A stretch of DNA of 64,000 nucleotides from Cryptomeria japonica (GCF_030272615.1 NC_081412.1:105326796-105390795), one strand, 5' to 3'; positions 45,801 through 58,364 are shown, counted from the first letter of the stretch. Notes: generated by a model not told the origin, from the sequence alone. Translations and numbers: made by a program.

Positions 45801-46318
45801 TCTGCAACTTCTAGAACATATCCACTTGATAATTCATTGGCACAAACTTTGATTTCAAATTAGCAATCATCTGATCTCATGTCTTAATCTTCTCTTTACC
45901 TCTTCTTTGTCTATCAACTTGAAAATGCTTCCACCAAAGAGATGCATGACCTTTCAATCGGGTACAAGCCTATTTCACCTTCCTCTCTTCTGCAGTGTTT
46001 TTTAAAATTGAAATACTTCTCCATTGCTTCATTTGAATCTAACTTCCCATCATATTCTGGTGGGGTAAAATGAGGTATAGTATTCACCCTACTCAAAACC
46101 CTTAAAAACCTTTCCTTATCCGAATCAATCATCGGTAGGTTTGCTTGTTCTAGCAAAGCTTCTTCTCCTTCATGTTCACTTACATCTTCAATATGTCAGC
46201 CTCTTCTCTAGGCTTTCTCCATGGCTTCTAACCAGGCTTCTATTCCTCACAACATCTCCATCATAGTAGGGTTTGCATTCCCACCTGCTCCAGCATTCCT
46301 ATCTCCTCTCTGCACCAT
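42882..46318 (-). pseudogene. Gypsy E gag-pol, 5' part
   Basis: Read on the minus strand. ATG 46318 starts gag (stop soon after). A gag block at 45807-45202 has basic repeats and a knuckle with the first Cys changed to Tyr (YFKCGGEGHRAFEC). The protease active site reads IGSGSSDN, where an Asp is expected before SG. RT (44993-44050) has PCTIPVVLAPKKNGEWRMC and the intact YLDD (44093-44082). The RNase H Asp in FYTNRQAFQYL is Asn. The integrase zinc-finger region ends at MDFVI, where copia C is inserted. Many stops occur. It is non-functional. Confidence 0.88.
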
Positions 46319-46412
46319 CGTTCACACTATTCATCTACAACTGTAGGTTAGATATGCAATCCGCCACCCTACAACAAAATTTTAGGACACGCAACCTCTG
46401 GAATGAAACTTC

Positions 46413-46424
46413 GCTCTAATACCA
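46413..46424 (-). promoter_or_regulatory. Primer-binding site of E
   Basis: On the minus strand TGGTATTAGAGC, one mismatch to the initiator tRNA-Met complement. Confidence 0.75.
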
Positions 46425-46426
46425 CT

Positions 46427-47204
46427 TGAAGTAGTCACCCATGAGGAGGGACCTCAAAGAGATCAATCCAGACCGGTCAGCAAGAGTAAACATAATGAAA
46501 ACACAAAGATATGATGGAGGCAATGCAGAACTGATTGTTTTATTGTATGAAATTCGATTACATCCAATTGGTAACAACCGGGTTACAACATACCGGCTCA
46601 TAGGCCTAGTAGAATAGGTCACAACCGAGACCTTGAATCTTATGATCTATCTACTATGCACAATCTAGCTACTTGTTTCTCTGATCTATTACATTCTAAT
46701 GTGTAATTACAAATACATATATCAATCCAAAGGATCTAGTCGGCCCAAAAGGGATCAAAACCCAAAGAACAAGACCTAACATCAAAATAACAAGGTTGGC
46801 CTCTGCCAAGAGATTCCTCCAAAAATACAAAGGATGAAATGTAGATTGCGGGAAAAGGTCAACCACATGGCAAGGAACATCAAAATCAATGCCCAAGGCT
46901 CTGCAAGATTTAGAAGGGGTTCTGGTAGATCACCAGAATAGGTCCAGGCAACTAATAACAAAGGAACAATCGGTAACAGGAAACTGTCATGGAAATCGGT
47001 AGTGATATCTTACCGAAAAATGATCCAAATGTGATGCGGTCTGGAAGCAAGAAAGATGATCAAGTCTTCGAGTATAATACAACTCCATAGGATTTGGTGA
47101 GCCAAAATTGGGACACACAGAAAGTAAAACTGAAACTACAAACAGAAAGGAAAATGTTTTTGGTTGATGGAAGATTTCTATGAACCGAGGATGCTCTTGC
47201 ATCA
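46427..47204 (-). repeat. 5' LTR of gypsy E
   Basis: On the minus strand it begins TGATGCAAGAG and ends GGGTGACTACTTCA, 778 bp. The outer end is set by homology with 30034-30154. Confidence 0.65.
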
Positions 47205-47429
47205 TTGACAGTGCACCTAAATGATCCAGAGGATCAACGACATCTAACAAAGAGGGAGCAGTAGGAACACAAATTGTCAAGATAGAAACAACACTAACCA
47301 TAGAGATATGGATGCCAAGGCTGGGGCCATAGGGGTCAAGTTGACATGAACCACTGAAACAGGGACATCAATTGAAGAGAGGCATGTCAAAGTTGTAGGA
47401 GAGTACATAGTCAAGTCTGAATCCAATGG

Positions 47430-47960
47430 GAAGACAATGAGATGATACCTTTAAGTATCTTTCCACTAGGCAAGATAGGAGAAAAGTCGAGAACCATGAG
47501 ACTAGGAAGAGAACAAGTGTCAAGTTGCAAAGTATTGTCTATATCTGAGTGAGATCCCTTGATAGTCTAGGAGTTGTATCCACTCTAACTCATAAACCAT
47601 TAGAGAAATATCAATAGAAATTCATTTGGAAAGGTCCAAATCCACAAAAAATCTTGTAAAGGAGGTATGGGAGAAAAGGTCGGTATGAGGGTCAACTTTA
47701 ATAAAGCAATCCAATTTGTTGCCAATGGATACATAGGCAATAGATAACTAGAAGTGGATAGGGAGGTAGGAAAGCCTAGCCGAGGTAGGGGAAAAGTCAA
47801 TAGAATCCACAAGGAGATTGAAAGGGGGAGTCTAAGGGTAGAGAGACAGAGCATGAGAACTCCATTTCCAAAAGGCCACAAAAATACCATGAGCACATAG
47901 ATAAATTTCTATTTTACTTAACACCAATGAGTTGTAGTGTTCAAAGATCTAAGAGTGTAG
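47430..47960 (-). pseudogene. LINE ORF1 relic (DUF4283 and zinc-knuckle type)
   Basis: The minus strand reads LYPWTPPFNLLVDSIDF, ARLSYLPIHF, IGNKLDCFIKVD, LDLSK and LEWIQLLDYQGISLRYRQ in order. This spacing is that of the plant LINE ORF1 (DUF4283) followed by its CCHC knuckle (family knowledge). Both first Cys of the knuckle are Tyr, and there are several stops. No ORF2 follows. The short region 47205-47430 is unassigned. Confidence 0.55.
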
Positions 47961-48084
47961 CACTGAAAGAGAAAGCCACAATTGGTTAAATATTCCAATG
48001 AGTGCTAGTTTTTCAAAATATGAAATGCAGTCCAAAATCTCCTTGCTTAAAACCACTTCCGAGATAAAGGAGACTCGGCGGAGG

Positions 48085-48575
48085 CCAAAAGATATGGTAT
48101 TTTGTTTACTACAACAAATAATTTAAGGCTACTAAGATACACTAATAATTATTGGGTAGGAAGTATAGATGATAGAAAGAGAATATTTGGATATGTGTTC
48201 CATTTGGGTTCAAGAGTCATTTCATGGGCTTACAAGAAACTACCTATAGCTTCTATTTCCATAGTTGAAGCTGAGTATATAGCAACATGTCAGACTATTT
48301 GGATATAGAGGATCTTAGTAGATTTGAAAGAAGAACAAGATGATAGCACAATACTATTTTGTTATAATGTATCATCAATTCCCTTGACAAAGAATTCAGT
48401 CTTCCATGGATGAAGCAAACCCATTGAAATTGGATATCATTTGTTAAGAGAGCTAATTGAGTATGGAAAAAAAAAAATTTAGCATTGTAAGTTTGAGTAG
48501 CAACTTGCAAATATTTTTATAATGTCACTCATAAGAAATAGTTTTGAGTACTTGAAAAGCAAATTGAATAGATGA
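48085..48575 (+). pseudogene. Copia RNase H relic
   Basis: The reading NYWVGSIDDRKRIFGYVFHL, SRVISWAYKK and IVEAEYIATCQTIW is copia RNase H. It differs in sequence from A, B and C, so it is another family. The first catalytic Asp region is changed (TNNYW for TDSDW), and several stops follow. No LTR is seen beside it. Confidence 0.75.
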
Positions 48576-49363
48576 TAACGACAAGAATCACAAAATTTCA
48601 AGACTAAAGAAACATACACCGTAAACACCAATATTATAGATATTTATATTCCAACTAATTTATTTTTAAATTTTGTTATTATACATAATTTTTTATTATA
48701 ATCTAACATACACATTAAACCTACTTTATTAACTTATTATACTATATATATTATCTTTAATCTCATTATCGTTTATAAATATTATGAGCATAAATCTCAA
48801 ATTTCAACAAACCAACCCACCCATCTACTCGGTCATCTACCATATCCAGCTTGATTTTGTATTTAATAGGTTTGATGACGCACTAAGTGCTCCCTCATCC
48901 TTTTATGTGTAAAATATATATTGTAAAAGTGAAGCAGCAATACAATTAATAAATTACAGATAGAGGAAATGACCATCAAATCTCAATTTCAAACTTATAT
49001 GCAACATAACTGAATATTACTTGAAGATAGTTCAATTTTGTTAAATCTGAAAATAGTAAAGTTTTATTAGTCATCCATTCCATTTTCTACGAAAATTTGA
49101 AATGGAGGAAAAGAAGAAAACTCACATTCTGTAAATATTTCAACTCAATGTTATTATTTTACGCACATTCCATACTGATATATAATCCATTTTGACTGTT
49201 AGATATTGCAACCACAAAACTTTATAAACAAACTTTTTTCATTAAATTCTGTATAAAACATCTTTGAACTGTCCAACAGCTTCATCATTTAGCTACAGAC
49301 TATATTTAGAATATAGAATGTGAATAAAGTTACTATTAGTATTCTCCTATTGCATATAATATG
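48576..49363. other. AT-rich intergenic DNA
   Basis: No gene, repeat or structured signal is seen. Confidence 0.6.
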
Positions 49364-49660
49364 TCAAATTGACATGGTCAAATCCAAGTTAATAGTGTTT
49401 CCTGTTCTAAAGCCACCTGTAATTGATCCATGGTGACTTTCTGGACAATTAATCATTTTGTTAGCAGCAAAATCATTGTGAGGAATCTCCCATTGTTTTT
49501 TATTCTGTTGAGAAATAGCTGTTTTCCCACTCTTCTGATTCGGTCTTTCTACCAATGATGGTTCCGAAGGGACCCTCCAATTTAATGGTTGTTGAATATT
49601 TATTTGTTGACATTGCTCATTTGATAATAATAAGCGAAGAAAATCCTCCAAGTTGTTGGC
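49364..49660 (-). CDS. Last exon of an unidentified plant gene
   Basis: A minus-strand exon starts after a pyrimidine tract plus acceptor (TTTCTCTTTGACAG) and reads ANNLEDFLRLLLSN... to TGA at 49364, 98 codons with no stop. It joins the exon at 49892-50216 in phase 0 across a 231-bp intron. The protein is Gln/Asn/Ser-rich, like the C-terminal part of a plant transcription regulator, but I do not recognise the family. Codon use and open frames differ from the decayed transposons around. A gene fragment is also possible. Confidence 0.45.
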   Translation of the reverse strand, partial: ANNLEDFLRLLLSNEQCQQINIQQPLNWRVPSEPSLVERPNQKSGKTAISQQNKKQWEIPHNDFAANKMINCPESHHGSITGGFRTGNTINLDLTMSI

Positions 49661-49891
49661 CTGTCAAAGAGAAACAATAAATTGAAAAGAACCCAAGAGA
49701 AGAATTTAATATTTTATTGATGTATCAAAGACTACAATATATTTATTCATGTAGATTTCAAAGAGATAGACTGCGACAGGGAATCTAAAAACTTATTCAA
49801 AACAACCTCCATGTCATCTCCCATTAAAATAGAGAAAAAAGCTTGAAAATGAACGTAGTACAAATTTATTATATTAATTCTTAAAACTGAC

Positions 49892-50216
49892 CTTGAAACT
49901 TGTCTGTGATGACGCCTGGTTCAAATTTCCTTGGTTGCAACCATGGGTTGTACTAGAATTCTCTGAAGGCTTGAATATTTTCCTTTGATCATGAAATGCA
50001 TCTTGTATAATTTGATTCATATTATTTTCTCCATAGCTTTTCAGTAGAGGAATATGACATTGACTCGAAACCGAACCATCTCCGAAGTTATCATTTTGCA
50101 TGTGATTTTCATTGCTTTGGCTTATTAGTGCATGGTGACCTGTTGAAGTAGTGTTTTCCAGATCTGTAACTTCTTCACCTGCCGTGCCAAAATATTCAGC
50201 CTCTTCGGTCAATAAC
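49892..50216 (-). CDS. Penultimate exon of the same unidentified gene
   Basis: The exon lies between an acceptor (TTTGTTGGCACAG) and a donor (AAG then GTCAGT), 108 codons with no stop, beginning LLTEEAEYFGTAGEE. It is acidic, then Asn/Ser-rich. Phase 2 at its 5' side means an upstream exon is needed; none was found to the right within the window, though plant introns can be long. Confidence 0.45.
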
Positions 50217-50230
50217 CTGTGCCAACAAAG

Positions 50231-51351
50231 GAGAGAATATGATACAAAATATATGAAACAAGAAGATTTTCCAATGTGAAAGAAATAAAATCCTACCATA
50301 TAATAGAAATTATGTTTTGTGTGGACTGGAATAAAAAAAGAATGAAAAAGAATAGTATATATGAATCAGAAAGAAGAGAGGATATATCTAGTTTTATACT
50401 TAAGTTGTAACTGTAGTGTTATGAGTTTTTATAAGTGGATCTTAGTTGTAACTTGGGATTTTTTTATGTCTTTTTATTATTATTAATGGAATAATATAAC
50501 ATACGTTCATAAAGGTAAGTTGAAAAAGGTCAGATTGTTAGAGTCTACAGTGAAAAACTTAAAACAAATCATAAGAATAGGCAGCTACATGACAATAACT
50601 AATGCACTAGTCAAAAGATAGAGGGGGTCCTAAATATTTGTTTTACTAAATACATCATGGGATCCAAAAGTGTCAATGGAAAGATCCCAGCCAGAATTAC
50701 AGTCATCTTCATTTATTTATTTTCATTATAATGTTAATTATCCTAAATAGAGAGTATAGTAGCCCAATAAGAAAGGGATTCTTTTAGTATTTGGCCAACT
50801 AGTAAACCCATGGCTATGAGCTTGGTGAGAAGCAAAGTGGTTGTAAGGGTTGTGACCATCTTTGATGAATTCAGTCATTGGCTCTCATGAGAGACATTGT
50901 AAAGCATGAGAACGTGTATCATGGTTTTTATTACTATGATTGTGTCATGAATGATTATTACAAGGTCAAGAACATCCTTGACTAAAGGCAAGAGTTAAAG
51001 GAACTCTAGCATCTTTGCACAAAGCATTACCCCAATGACTCAAAAGAACGTTAAGATGTGCCACCTCAAGTACAACCTTGTTAGCTTGCACCTAGATATG
51101 TATAAGAAGATTGGAACAAATTATTACCTTCTTATAAACTGAAAAATTAGAATCAAATGAATTTTTATAAAATAGAAAAGAAGTTCTATCCTTCCACATG
51201 TTGAAAATAATTTTCACCTTGAAATGGTGCCAAATTTTAGTATGTTGAAAGGGGACTTAGGTCAATCCCCTAGTAAACCCACATACCATGAGAACAACTC
51301 TAGCTAAAAGGGTTTGAAAAAATCATAAGTCTAGACATACACAACGTAAGT
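50231..51351. other. Intergenic or intron DNA, possible LINE remnant
   Basis: No intact gene. On the minus strand around 51240-51170 the reading WHHFKVKIIFNMWKDRTSF faintly resembles the tail of a LINE ORF2, which is not enough for a firm call. Confidence 0.25.
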
Positions 51352-51560
51352 CTTGGTATCAAAGAAGTTGCACAGGGTCTTCCTAATTTAATTAAAAAAT
51401 GGGCATTGGAAATCCTTTAACATCATACAAGTTAATCCATAACTAATTGTTAGAACTTGGTATCAAAGAAGTTGCACGGGGTCTTCCTAATTTAATTAAA
51501 AAAATAGGCATTGGAAATCCTTTATCATCATACAAGTTAATCCATAACTAATTGTTAGAA
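51352..51560 (+). repeat. Tandem duplication of 104/105 bp
   Basis: 51352-51455 and 51456-51560 are nearly identical (about four differences), both starting CTTGGTATC. Confidence 0.9.
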
Positions 51561-54500
51561 CTTGGAATACAATACACCAAACAACATGAGAAAGCTTCAG
51601 CTCTAGAATAGCCAGCCAAATAAGTTGAAACCTATAGTAGCAAGTGCTCAAAAGAGGACAACTATGTAACTACCTCTAGTTTAATGTAGGCACCATAGGT
51701 ACAAGTTCGGAGAGAAGTAGGAGTAGCTCTTTTGAGACTTGTAATTATGATATGATGTGTAAAAATGTCACTTCTAATATTTACATATTGGCTTGAAATA
51801 TTAAATAGTAGATATATGAATTACATCTTGAGGAACACAAATAATAACAACATGGAAGCTTACAATGTCCAAGTTTGACAAAAAAATATTATCTTTCATT
51901 TAAGGATATGTAAGAAAATTCTCATCCTTCTAGAAAAAAGTCTAAAAGAGTTTTGATTCCCTTCTTAAAAACACTCATTGAAGCGCGGACCCACAAATTC
52001 CTAGCTACACAATCATCTTGATAAAAAACAATAGGATGCCATTATATAGACTATTGATTAATAAAAAGCCAAGAGGAAAATTCATTTCAATTCTAGACCA
52101 ACAACAGTTTGATGGCTTCCTAGTCTCTCAAAATGCTTTTCATCACTAAAGTACCTAAATTTAGATAGTTTTCTTCATGAAAAGAAGGGTTTGTAGGTCA
52201 ATCCCCTTCCAATAATGTCTACCATAGAGAATTCCTTTAATGTTGCAATGAAGCAAAAAAAAATAAAATTAGACGTAATTTACTTAAGAGCTTAGATAAT
52301 TTACTTGGCACAAAAGGATAATCTTTGTTTTTGAGTATAAATCAAGCCTATCATTTCAAAGTTATGAGGGAAACAACAAAAATTCCAAGCTACATGCTCA
52401 AAATTCATATTAATCTCATATTATTCCCAAATAAATTTCCTAAGAATATTTTTGAGTTTTAGGTAGGATGATTTAGAAGGAACCTAGCATGAGTAGAAAA
52501 ACATTAGTAGTTATCAAAATATTTGAGTACACATAGAATTTCCCTTCCAACAATATATTCCTAGTATCCAATAACCCATGTACTTTTAAATCATAAAAAT
52601 AAAAACCTGCCATAAAGAAGATGGGGATGATTGAAAAGAGAAAAAAAAATCCAGGAATTTACAAATATCTCCATGATCAATCTAACTCCAACAAAAGTGT
52701 CAAGCTAGGGTGTCCTAGGGGAGAAGAATTTCATATAATATTGATTTTCTACCATTAAAATTAACACTTTATAGAAAAGATTTAGACAATGTTAGGGTTT
52801 ATTCATGTTAAATTTATCATCCAAAAGAGTAATAAAAGAACATCACTAAAATACCCATTGACTAGTTGAATTGAGGAATTAGGCAAATAAATGCTTGTAA
52901 CAAAAATTTAAGAATACAATTGTTCAAAAGATATGTAAAGCCCTTAGTAGCAATCACATAAGGAGTATGGGCTAAATGGCATCTTTGATGGATGAACCTC
53001 AAGCTTCCAAAGGCACTAGATTGCTACCCATGGATACAGAGAGAGGAAGGGGCTTGCATAATGCAAAAAATTACAAAAGTAAGAACCAGTTCTAAATTTT
53101 GAATCATAGAAAGAATTAAAACCCACTCAACTACCTTATGGAATTTTTAAAAAATAAGATTGAAAACATAGCCTACTATTACAATCTTTGATTCTATTTC
53201 AAATATTCCCAAACTATAATAATATTTTATAGATTATATCTCAATTTATTAAGGATATGCTATTGTAGAAGGAGATGGCATAACTCGAAAGGAAAATCCT
53301 TGTTGATGAACTTACATGAGATAGTAAGAATAATAGTCAATCTTCAATTATAGATGTCCTCTGGATCTCTAAACTTAGATATCAACTTGATATTTTCTTT
53401 CTTTATATTTCTCCCTAAATAATTAGAATAAAAGGCTTCAAAGTAAACTTTATATGAATCCTCTCCAATTGAATCCTATAGAAAATTCATAAAGAAATAT
53501 TTCAAATTTGGGAGATTTATCATTGAGCATAATTAAAAAATATCTTCTTAAAGATTAGCAAGAGTTAGTATATAATTGCAAAAGTATTGTTGTGAATGGG
53601 AAATATTATAATAAAAAACATAAAATGTTGTTACAAAGCATGAATTTATTCATGATAATCATCTTGAGATTTACATAGCTATTCATACTTATGAACAAAA
53701 TCTTGAAGGCTATCCTTAAATTAATAATGCTTTAGGAAGTGTGGTAGGGAGATAGATCTTAGAATATTCATTTAGAGAGTAAATCTTGTTCTTTGAGTTC
53801 ATATAGACAAGCTTTAACTCAAGCACTTATAATTGTATAATTATTAATAATTTGCTTCTTATGATGTAGTTCAACCACTCACAACTACAAATTAGGTGTA
53901 GATGCTTGAGCTTCTAGTGCAATAATGGCTTGGTAGAGACTCAATATGCTAGCCTTGTATGAGTGGTGGTAAAACTATTGTAGTTGGAAACCATAAAGTC
54001 AAAGAAATTGGCAAGTTGTTTAGATAGCTATATTCCATTAGAATCGTTCAAACTTTTCTATTGAGTGGGTTGATGTTCAAGGTTCAAGACACTTTAGATA
54101 TGAACCAACATGAGTTGATGATTTAATAGGAAAGTTTTTAAAAAAATAGGTTTTACTAACCTTGTGTTCCGTAGATTTCCATTTAATACAAAGTAAATGG
54201 TAGAGTGGTCTAAAAGAATATCTTGGAAAGGATCCACCAAAACAAAAATTAGAAAAATTCAAAAAAAATTACACTAAAATCATATCATAATCAAATTATT
54301 CATATAATAGACTAGACTTCACCAAGAGATTTCTCTACATTGTTTATGACAATGACTCATGTTGGGATTACAAAGACCTCATTTATCATACATAAAATAC
54401 CAAGCTTTATTTTCACAAACTATCTAGTGCATGAGGCGTGTACTATATTCATCACATTCGATATCCATCAGATTAACGTCATAGAATCCAAGTACTGGCA

Positions 54501-54877
54501 ATCACTAAATCAGCAAGTTAACACGAAAGGAAAAGTCTTTCAATAGCATCATTAGATACATATAAATTAGCAAATCAAAAGGAATTATTGTAATACTAAA
54601 AAGAGGCCATAATACTCATTTAACGGGGTTACATCCATGAGAACCTAAGAGAGAAAGGTGATGACTCGTCCAGAGCCTACATCATGGTTATTACATACAA
54701 ATATACTAGCTACAATTGAAGATTGATTATATGGTTACGAAATAAAATTTAAAAATTCATTATCAATGGGTAGCAATCTAGGGCCTTTGGGAGTTTTAGG
54801 TACTCCAAATCATATTCTTCACAATATTCTGAAGCGGATATTGTGTTCTGGGCATTCTTGCCACCTGGCTAGAGCGA
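51561..54877. other. AT-rich intergenic DNA
   Basis: No supported gene. A short GGGTAGCAATCTAG-containing segment near 53005-53035 (minus) recurs at about 54768-54800 (plus). Confidence 0.45.
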
Positions 54878-55360
54878 GTGAAGCTGTTACTAAATGCCTG
54901 CAATGCTTCCTATGTCAGGCATGCGAAATATGAGAGGGGTAGGAATTTGCCTGCAAAGACCGACTCTCATGAAGTTGATGCAGCTTTTGAAGGCGAGAAG
55001 CTTTTGCGTGATCAGAGTACTCACAAAGGGGCTGAGTTTTTTGTTTTAGAGTCAACTACTGTTTCTCTTCATCTTCATCATGGATTAATGTGCAAGTTTG
55101 TGCATGCAAGAGTAATAGGCTTAGAATCAACTACTGTTTCTCTTCATCTTCATCATGGATTAATGTGCAAGTTTGTGCATGCAAGAGTAATAGGCACTGA
55201 TGTTTTTTATTGCGATTTGGTTTGAAGAAGACTAATCCGTAGTCTGTGAGCAAAATCTGGTGAAATTGAAGTCTTTGATGTGCCTGATTGCGAGGTGAAG
55301 AATTGGAAATGCAGGGAATGTTGAGGCATGGCTGTGCCAATTGAGCTTCAAGTGGGAGAT
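54878..55360 (+). other. 3' internal region of an LTR element with a small ORF
   Basis: A 115-codon open frame (54878-55225) of unknown family contains an in-frame 25-residue duplication. The region ends in AGTGGGAGAT, a PPT-like tract just before the LTR start at 55361. The ORF begins at a non-ATG codon, so it may be part of a longer decayed frame. Confidence 0.4.
55046..55195 (+). repeat. 75-bp tandem duplication inside the ORF
   Basis: 55046-55120 and 55121-55195 differ at one base (GTCAAC against ATCAAC). The unit is a multiple of three, so the frame is kept. Confidence 0.95.
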
Positions 55361-55655
55361 TGTTGGGATGTGAAGCCCAACGGTCACGACCATTCGTCTT
55401 CTAGAGACTCTTCGCTTAAAGGTTCTATATGATTATAAGTACTGAGTACAGTCCATGCTTGATGTAGAGTTGTATTTTGTATTATTGATTAATAGAAGAA
55501 CTCCCTGCATTTCTGGTGGACGTAACCACTTAATGATGAACAACGTTAAACTTATATTTTACGTTTATGTTATTGTCTTTCTGTTGTTTTGTATTAATTT
55601 ATTTGCTCATTTATAACTAACTTTAACTTATAACTAACAGTAATGTATAACTAAC
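55361..55655 (+). repeat. LTR (partner not seen) of another element
   Basis: It starts TGTTGGGATGTGAAG after a PPT-like tract and contains GGTGGACGTAACCAC..GTTAAAC, typical of the R-U5 part of plant LTRs. It ends near AACTAACA at 55639 or 55655. The second LTR is not found, so both ends of the element are uncertain. Confidence 0.5.
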
Positions 55656-57079
55656 AGTAACGAGGCAGTCCAAACAAACAGAAATATCAAATTTTAAATT
55701 GAAACAAAAATGGGCCAAATACTTCAGTAATTATATGCCAAAATAGGACCTACAGCTAAAGGAATATTATGAAACATTTAGTTCTAGAAAGAAAAATCTG
55801 TTATCACACTTTTTAAAAGAATTGAACAGGCTCCAATTACTATAAATAGTCGAAATTCACACAATGCTTCTTAGATAACTTCACAGCGGAAATATTAAGT
55901 CTGCAAAAGCTTAGAGGCGGAAAAATCTCTACCAATGCCAGCTCAGAATAGCAACATTTCAAATCAAACTACAATATGCTGTCAAAGATGTGCCCATTAA
56001 TATTGGAAAATCTCAAAATAAAATAGTTGCTGCCCGAAGGGTGAAAATTGTAGAGAAAATTAGAAATCAGAGGAAAGAATGTAGTGAATACTGATGGACA
56101 ATCAAGCTCCGTAAAGCACTCCGACTCCAATTAGGAAGTACCATTAACACTTTGGTTTGAGGAGGCGACAAAACCCATGCATATAATAGAGTTAATACCA
56201 TTTACATCTGAATGCGTAACAATATTAAAGAAACTATTGAGTAAAAAGATTGATGAAAGATATTTTCACATTGAAATTATTATTTTTTATAAAATGTTGA
56301 ACTTAATCAGAAAACTGTAAAGTTATTCAATTCATTTATTATAAATGAATATAATGTAAACTGTTGAATTTAATTAGAAAATGTAAAGTTCAATTGTTGT
56401 ACATTCACTTGTAAATATAATATTCAGTCTTGCTATATATTTATATTATATATTGTAAATAAATAGTCCATATGTAAATTAAAAATTAATAAAATGTTAG
56501 TCAATATAGACCAATACTTGAGCACATGAGAACCTATGAATTCTATATTAGAAAAATAAATACATTCACTAACAACTGAAATAAATAACTTTTGGTTTTA
56601 AGTAAAATATCATAATTATCCACTATAAGTGTGTCATTTATAAAATAAGATGGTCATTTAACAAAATAAGATGCCCATTTCAACAAGTATTGTTGTTATA
56701 GTGAAAAAATATTATACCTATGTGTACAACTATTGGGATAGCAATGCATATGCATTGAAATATTTCATATCAATAATTTGTCCTATCACAAATATAAAAG
56801 GTGTGCACAATAAATATCTTGTATTTTTTCCTAAACTGTGATAGGTATTTGGTCCATTTAGGTTGCTTATAAGTTTCGATTAGTTAAAGCTAGGTCTCAA
56901 ATCCATTTACAAAACTTTTATTAAGCTCAAAGAGAGAGGTCTCATAAGGGATGAGACTATAAAAAAAAAATACAAAAGTAACCACCCAAGAGGACCAAAA
57001 AGAAAAGAAAAAAATAAGGGGGGAAAGGAAAAGATCAAGCAAGACAATAGCTATAGATTAACCAAAATATTGGCACCCT
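55656..57079. other. Intergenic DNA
   Basis: AT-rich. A promoter-like box lies at 55841; otherwise no supported gene. Confidence 0.4.
55841..55850 (+). promoter_or_regulatory. Candidate TATA box
   Basis: CTATAAATAG, with CAATTA just upstream. About 95 bp later an ATG (55935) opens a 21-codon frame. This is good TATA consensus, but no gene follows that I recognise. Confidence 0.25.
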
Positions 57080-57640
57080 TCATAGTTTGCCATTGTTTGT
57101 TCAAAATTTCAACTTTTTCATAAATTATACCTCTTTTCTTACATTTTCCTCTAGGTGAGGAGTAGAATTTGAATTCACTTTATCTTTTTTGTTGGACCTG
57201 GGAGGTGAAACAATAGAACTAAACTCTAATTCCACTTTTTTATTCTTTTCCTTCTTCTACAGATCCTATTGAAAGACCTATAGAGAGACAACCATGTTTT
57301 CACCATCTCCTTGTAGTATGCCACAATGTCCTAGATATTTTTCACAAATTTATTCTAGTTTTCCTTGAGACTACCAATAGTATCCTAAAAATTCTTCCTA
57401 TCCCCCACCGAACTGGTAATAGCCTTAATGTTTTGCACCTCTTGCTCTATAGTATCTTATCATTCACATTTTTTAGCCATCCCTTTCATTAAAGACCAAA
57501 CATCCTCATCAACCGGCTCGATGAGCTAATTTTCAACCTTAGCAAGGGCTAAAGCCTTCAGTTTATTGATCTTAATCATGGTTGTATGAAGATGATCCAA
57601 TTTCCACTTAAGAATGTCATTCTAGAGATTATATCCATTG
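57080..57640 (-). pseudogene. Decayed helical ORF of unknown origin
   Basis: On the minus strand one constant frame reads a lysine- and glutamate-rich helical protein (LKALALAKVEN, PVDEDVWSLMKGMAKKCE, VQNIKAITSSVGDRKNF, KEMVKTWLSLYRSFN) with about eight stops and no frameshift. The style resembles the coiled-coil part of ORF2 of element D, but no aligned match was shown. Confidence 0.3.
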
Positions 57641-58364
57641 CACAACTCATTCACTTTAGCACTCAGTTACTCGTAGAGCTTGCAAGAGGTGATAAACATT
57701 ATAATGGTCTAAGGAGCATAAATTCAAGGGAACCTCCACTTAGGGAGAGGAATTATAAGGGTTGGTAGAGGGAACATTGGTGGATGGGGAAGCAGTAGGG
57801 AATATTTAGATGAATTAAACTAAGTAGAGACAAAGTTGTCATAAAAAATGTTGCTTTCAAGGGAGTCTTCAAAAACACATTCATTTTCTTAAAGGAAATA
57901 GGAGAAATGACATTCCAGGTCTTTAATTTGGCATAGCATGTGGGGATGGTCTAGGTAATCTTCTCTTTGGAGGTGGGTGTGATTAAAACAAAGGAGGAGA
58001 GAGCATCAGTGTTGAAATTCAAGGGCCTATGGTTTGATTCCACAATGATGGAAGGAATGGTGGTGTGAGGGAAAGAGGCCATGCCTGAGGTGAGAGGATT
58101 ATTATACCAATAGAGATGATAAATCAAGACTGGATGAGGGGAAAATCTTTGCTTTTAGACTATACCACATTCAAAGATTGAACAAGGGAAGAATGAATTT
58201 GAAATATAAAATTCATATTAATATGCCTAAAATGGATGAGCATGGAGATCAACTAAGAAGGAAATATTTTAAAACTACCATCTAGTGTTGCATACCTTAT
58301 GAGAACCTCCACAATAGACTTCCACACCTCTAGCAAGTGCTCATGGTTGATCCTATTTTGCAGC
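57641..58364. other. Intergenic DNA
   Basis: No gene supported. Confidence 0.4.

Larger units (their letters stand above)
30034..47204 (-). mobile_element. Gypsy chromovirus E, interrupted by copia C
   Basis: Minus-strand element: 5' LTR 47204-46427, PBS, gag, protease, RT, RNase H, first part of integrase (to 42882), then copia C, then the rest of integrase and the chromodomain (31234-30190) and a 120-bp remnant of the 3' LTR. CAAAA on both sides of C proves the split. Confidence 0.88.
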
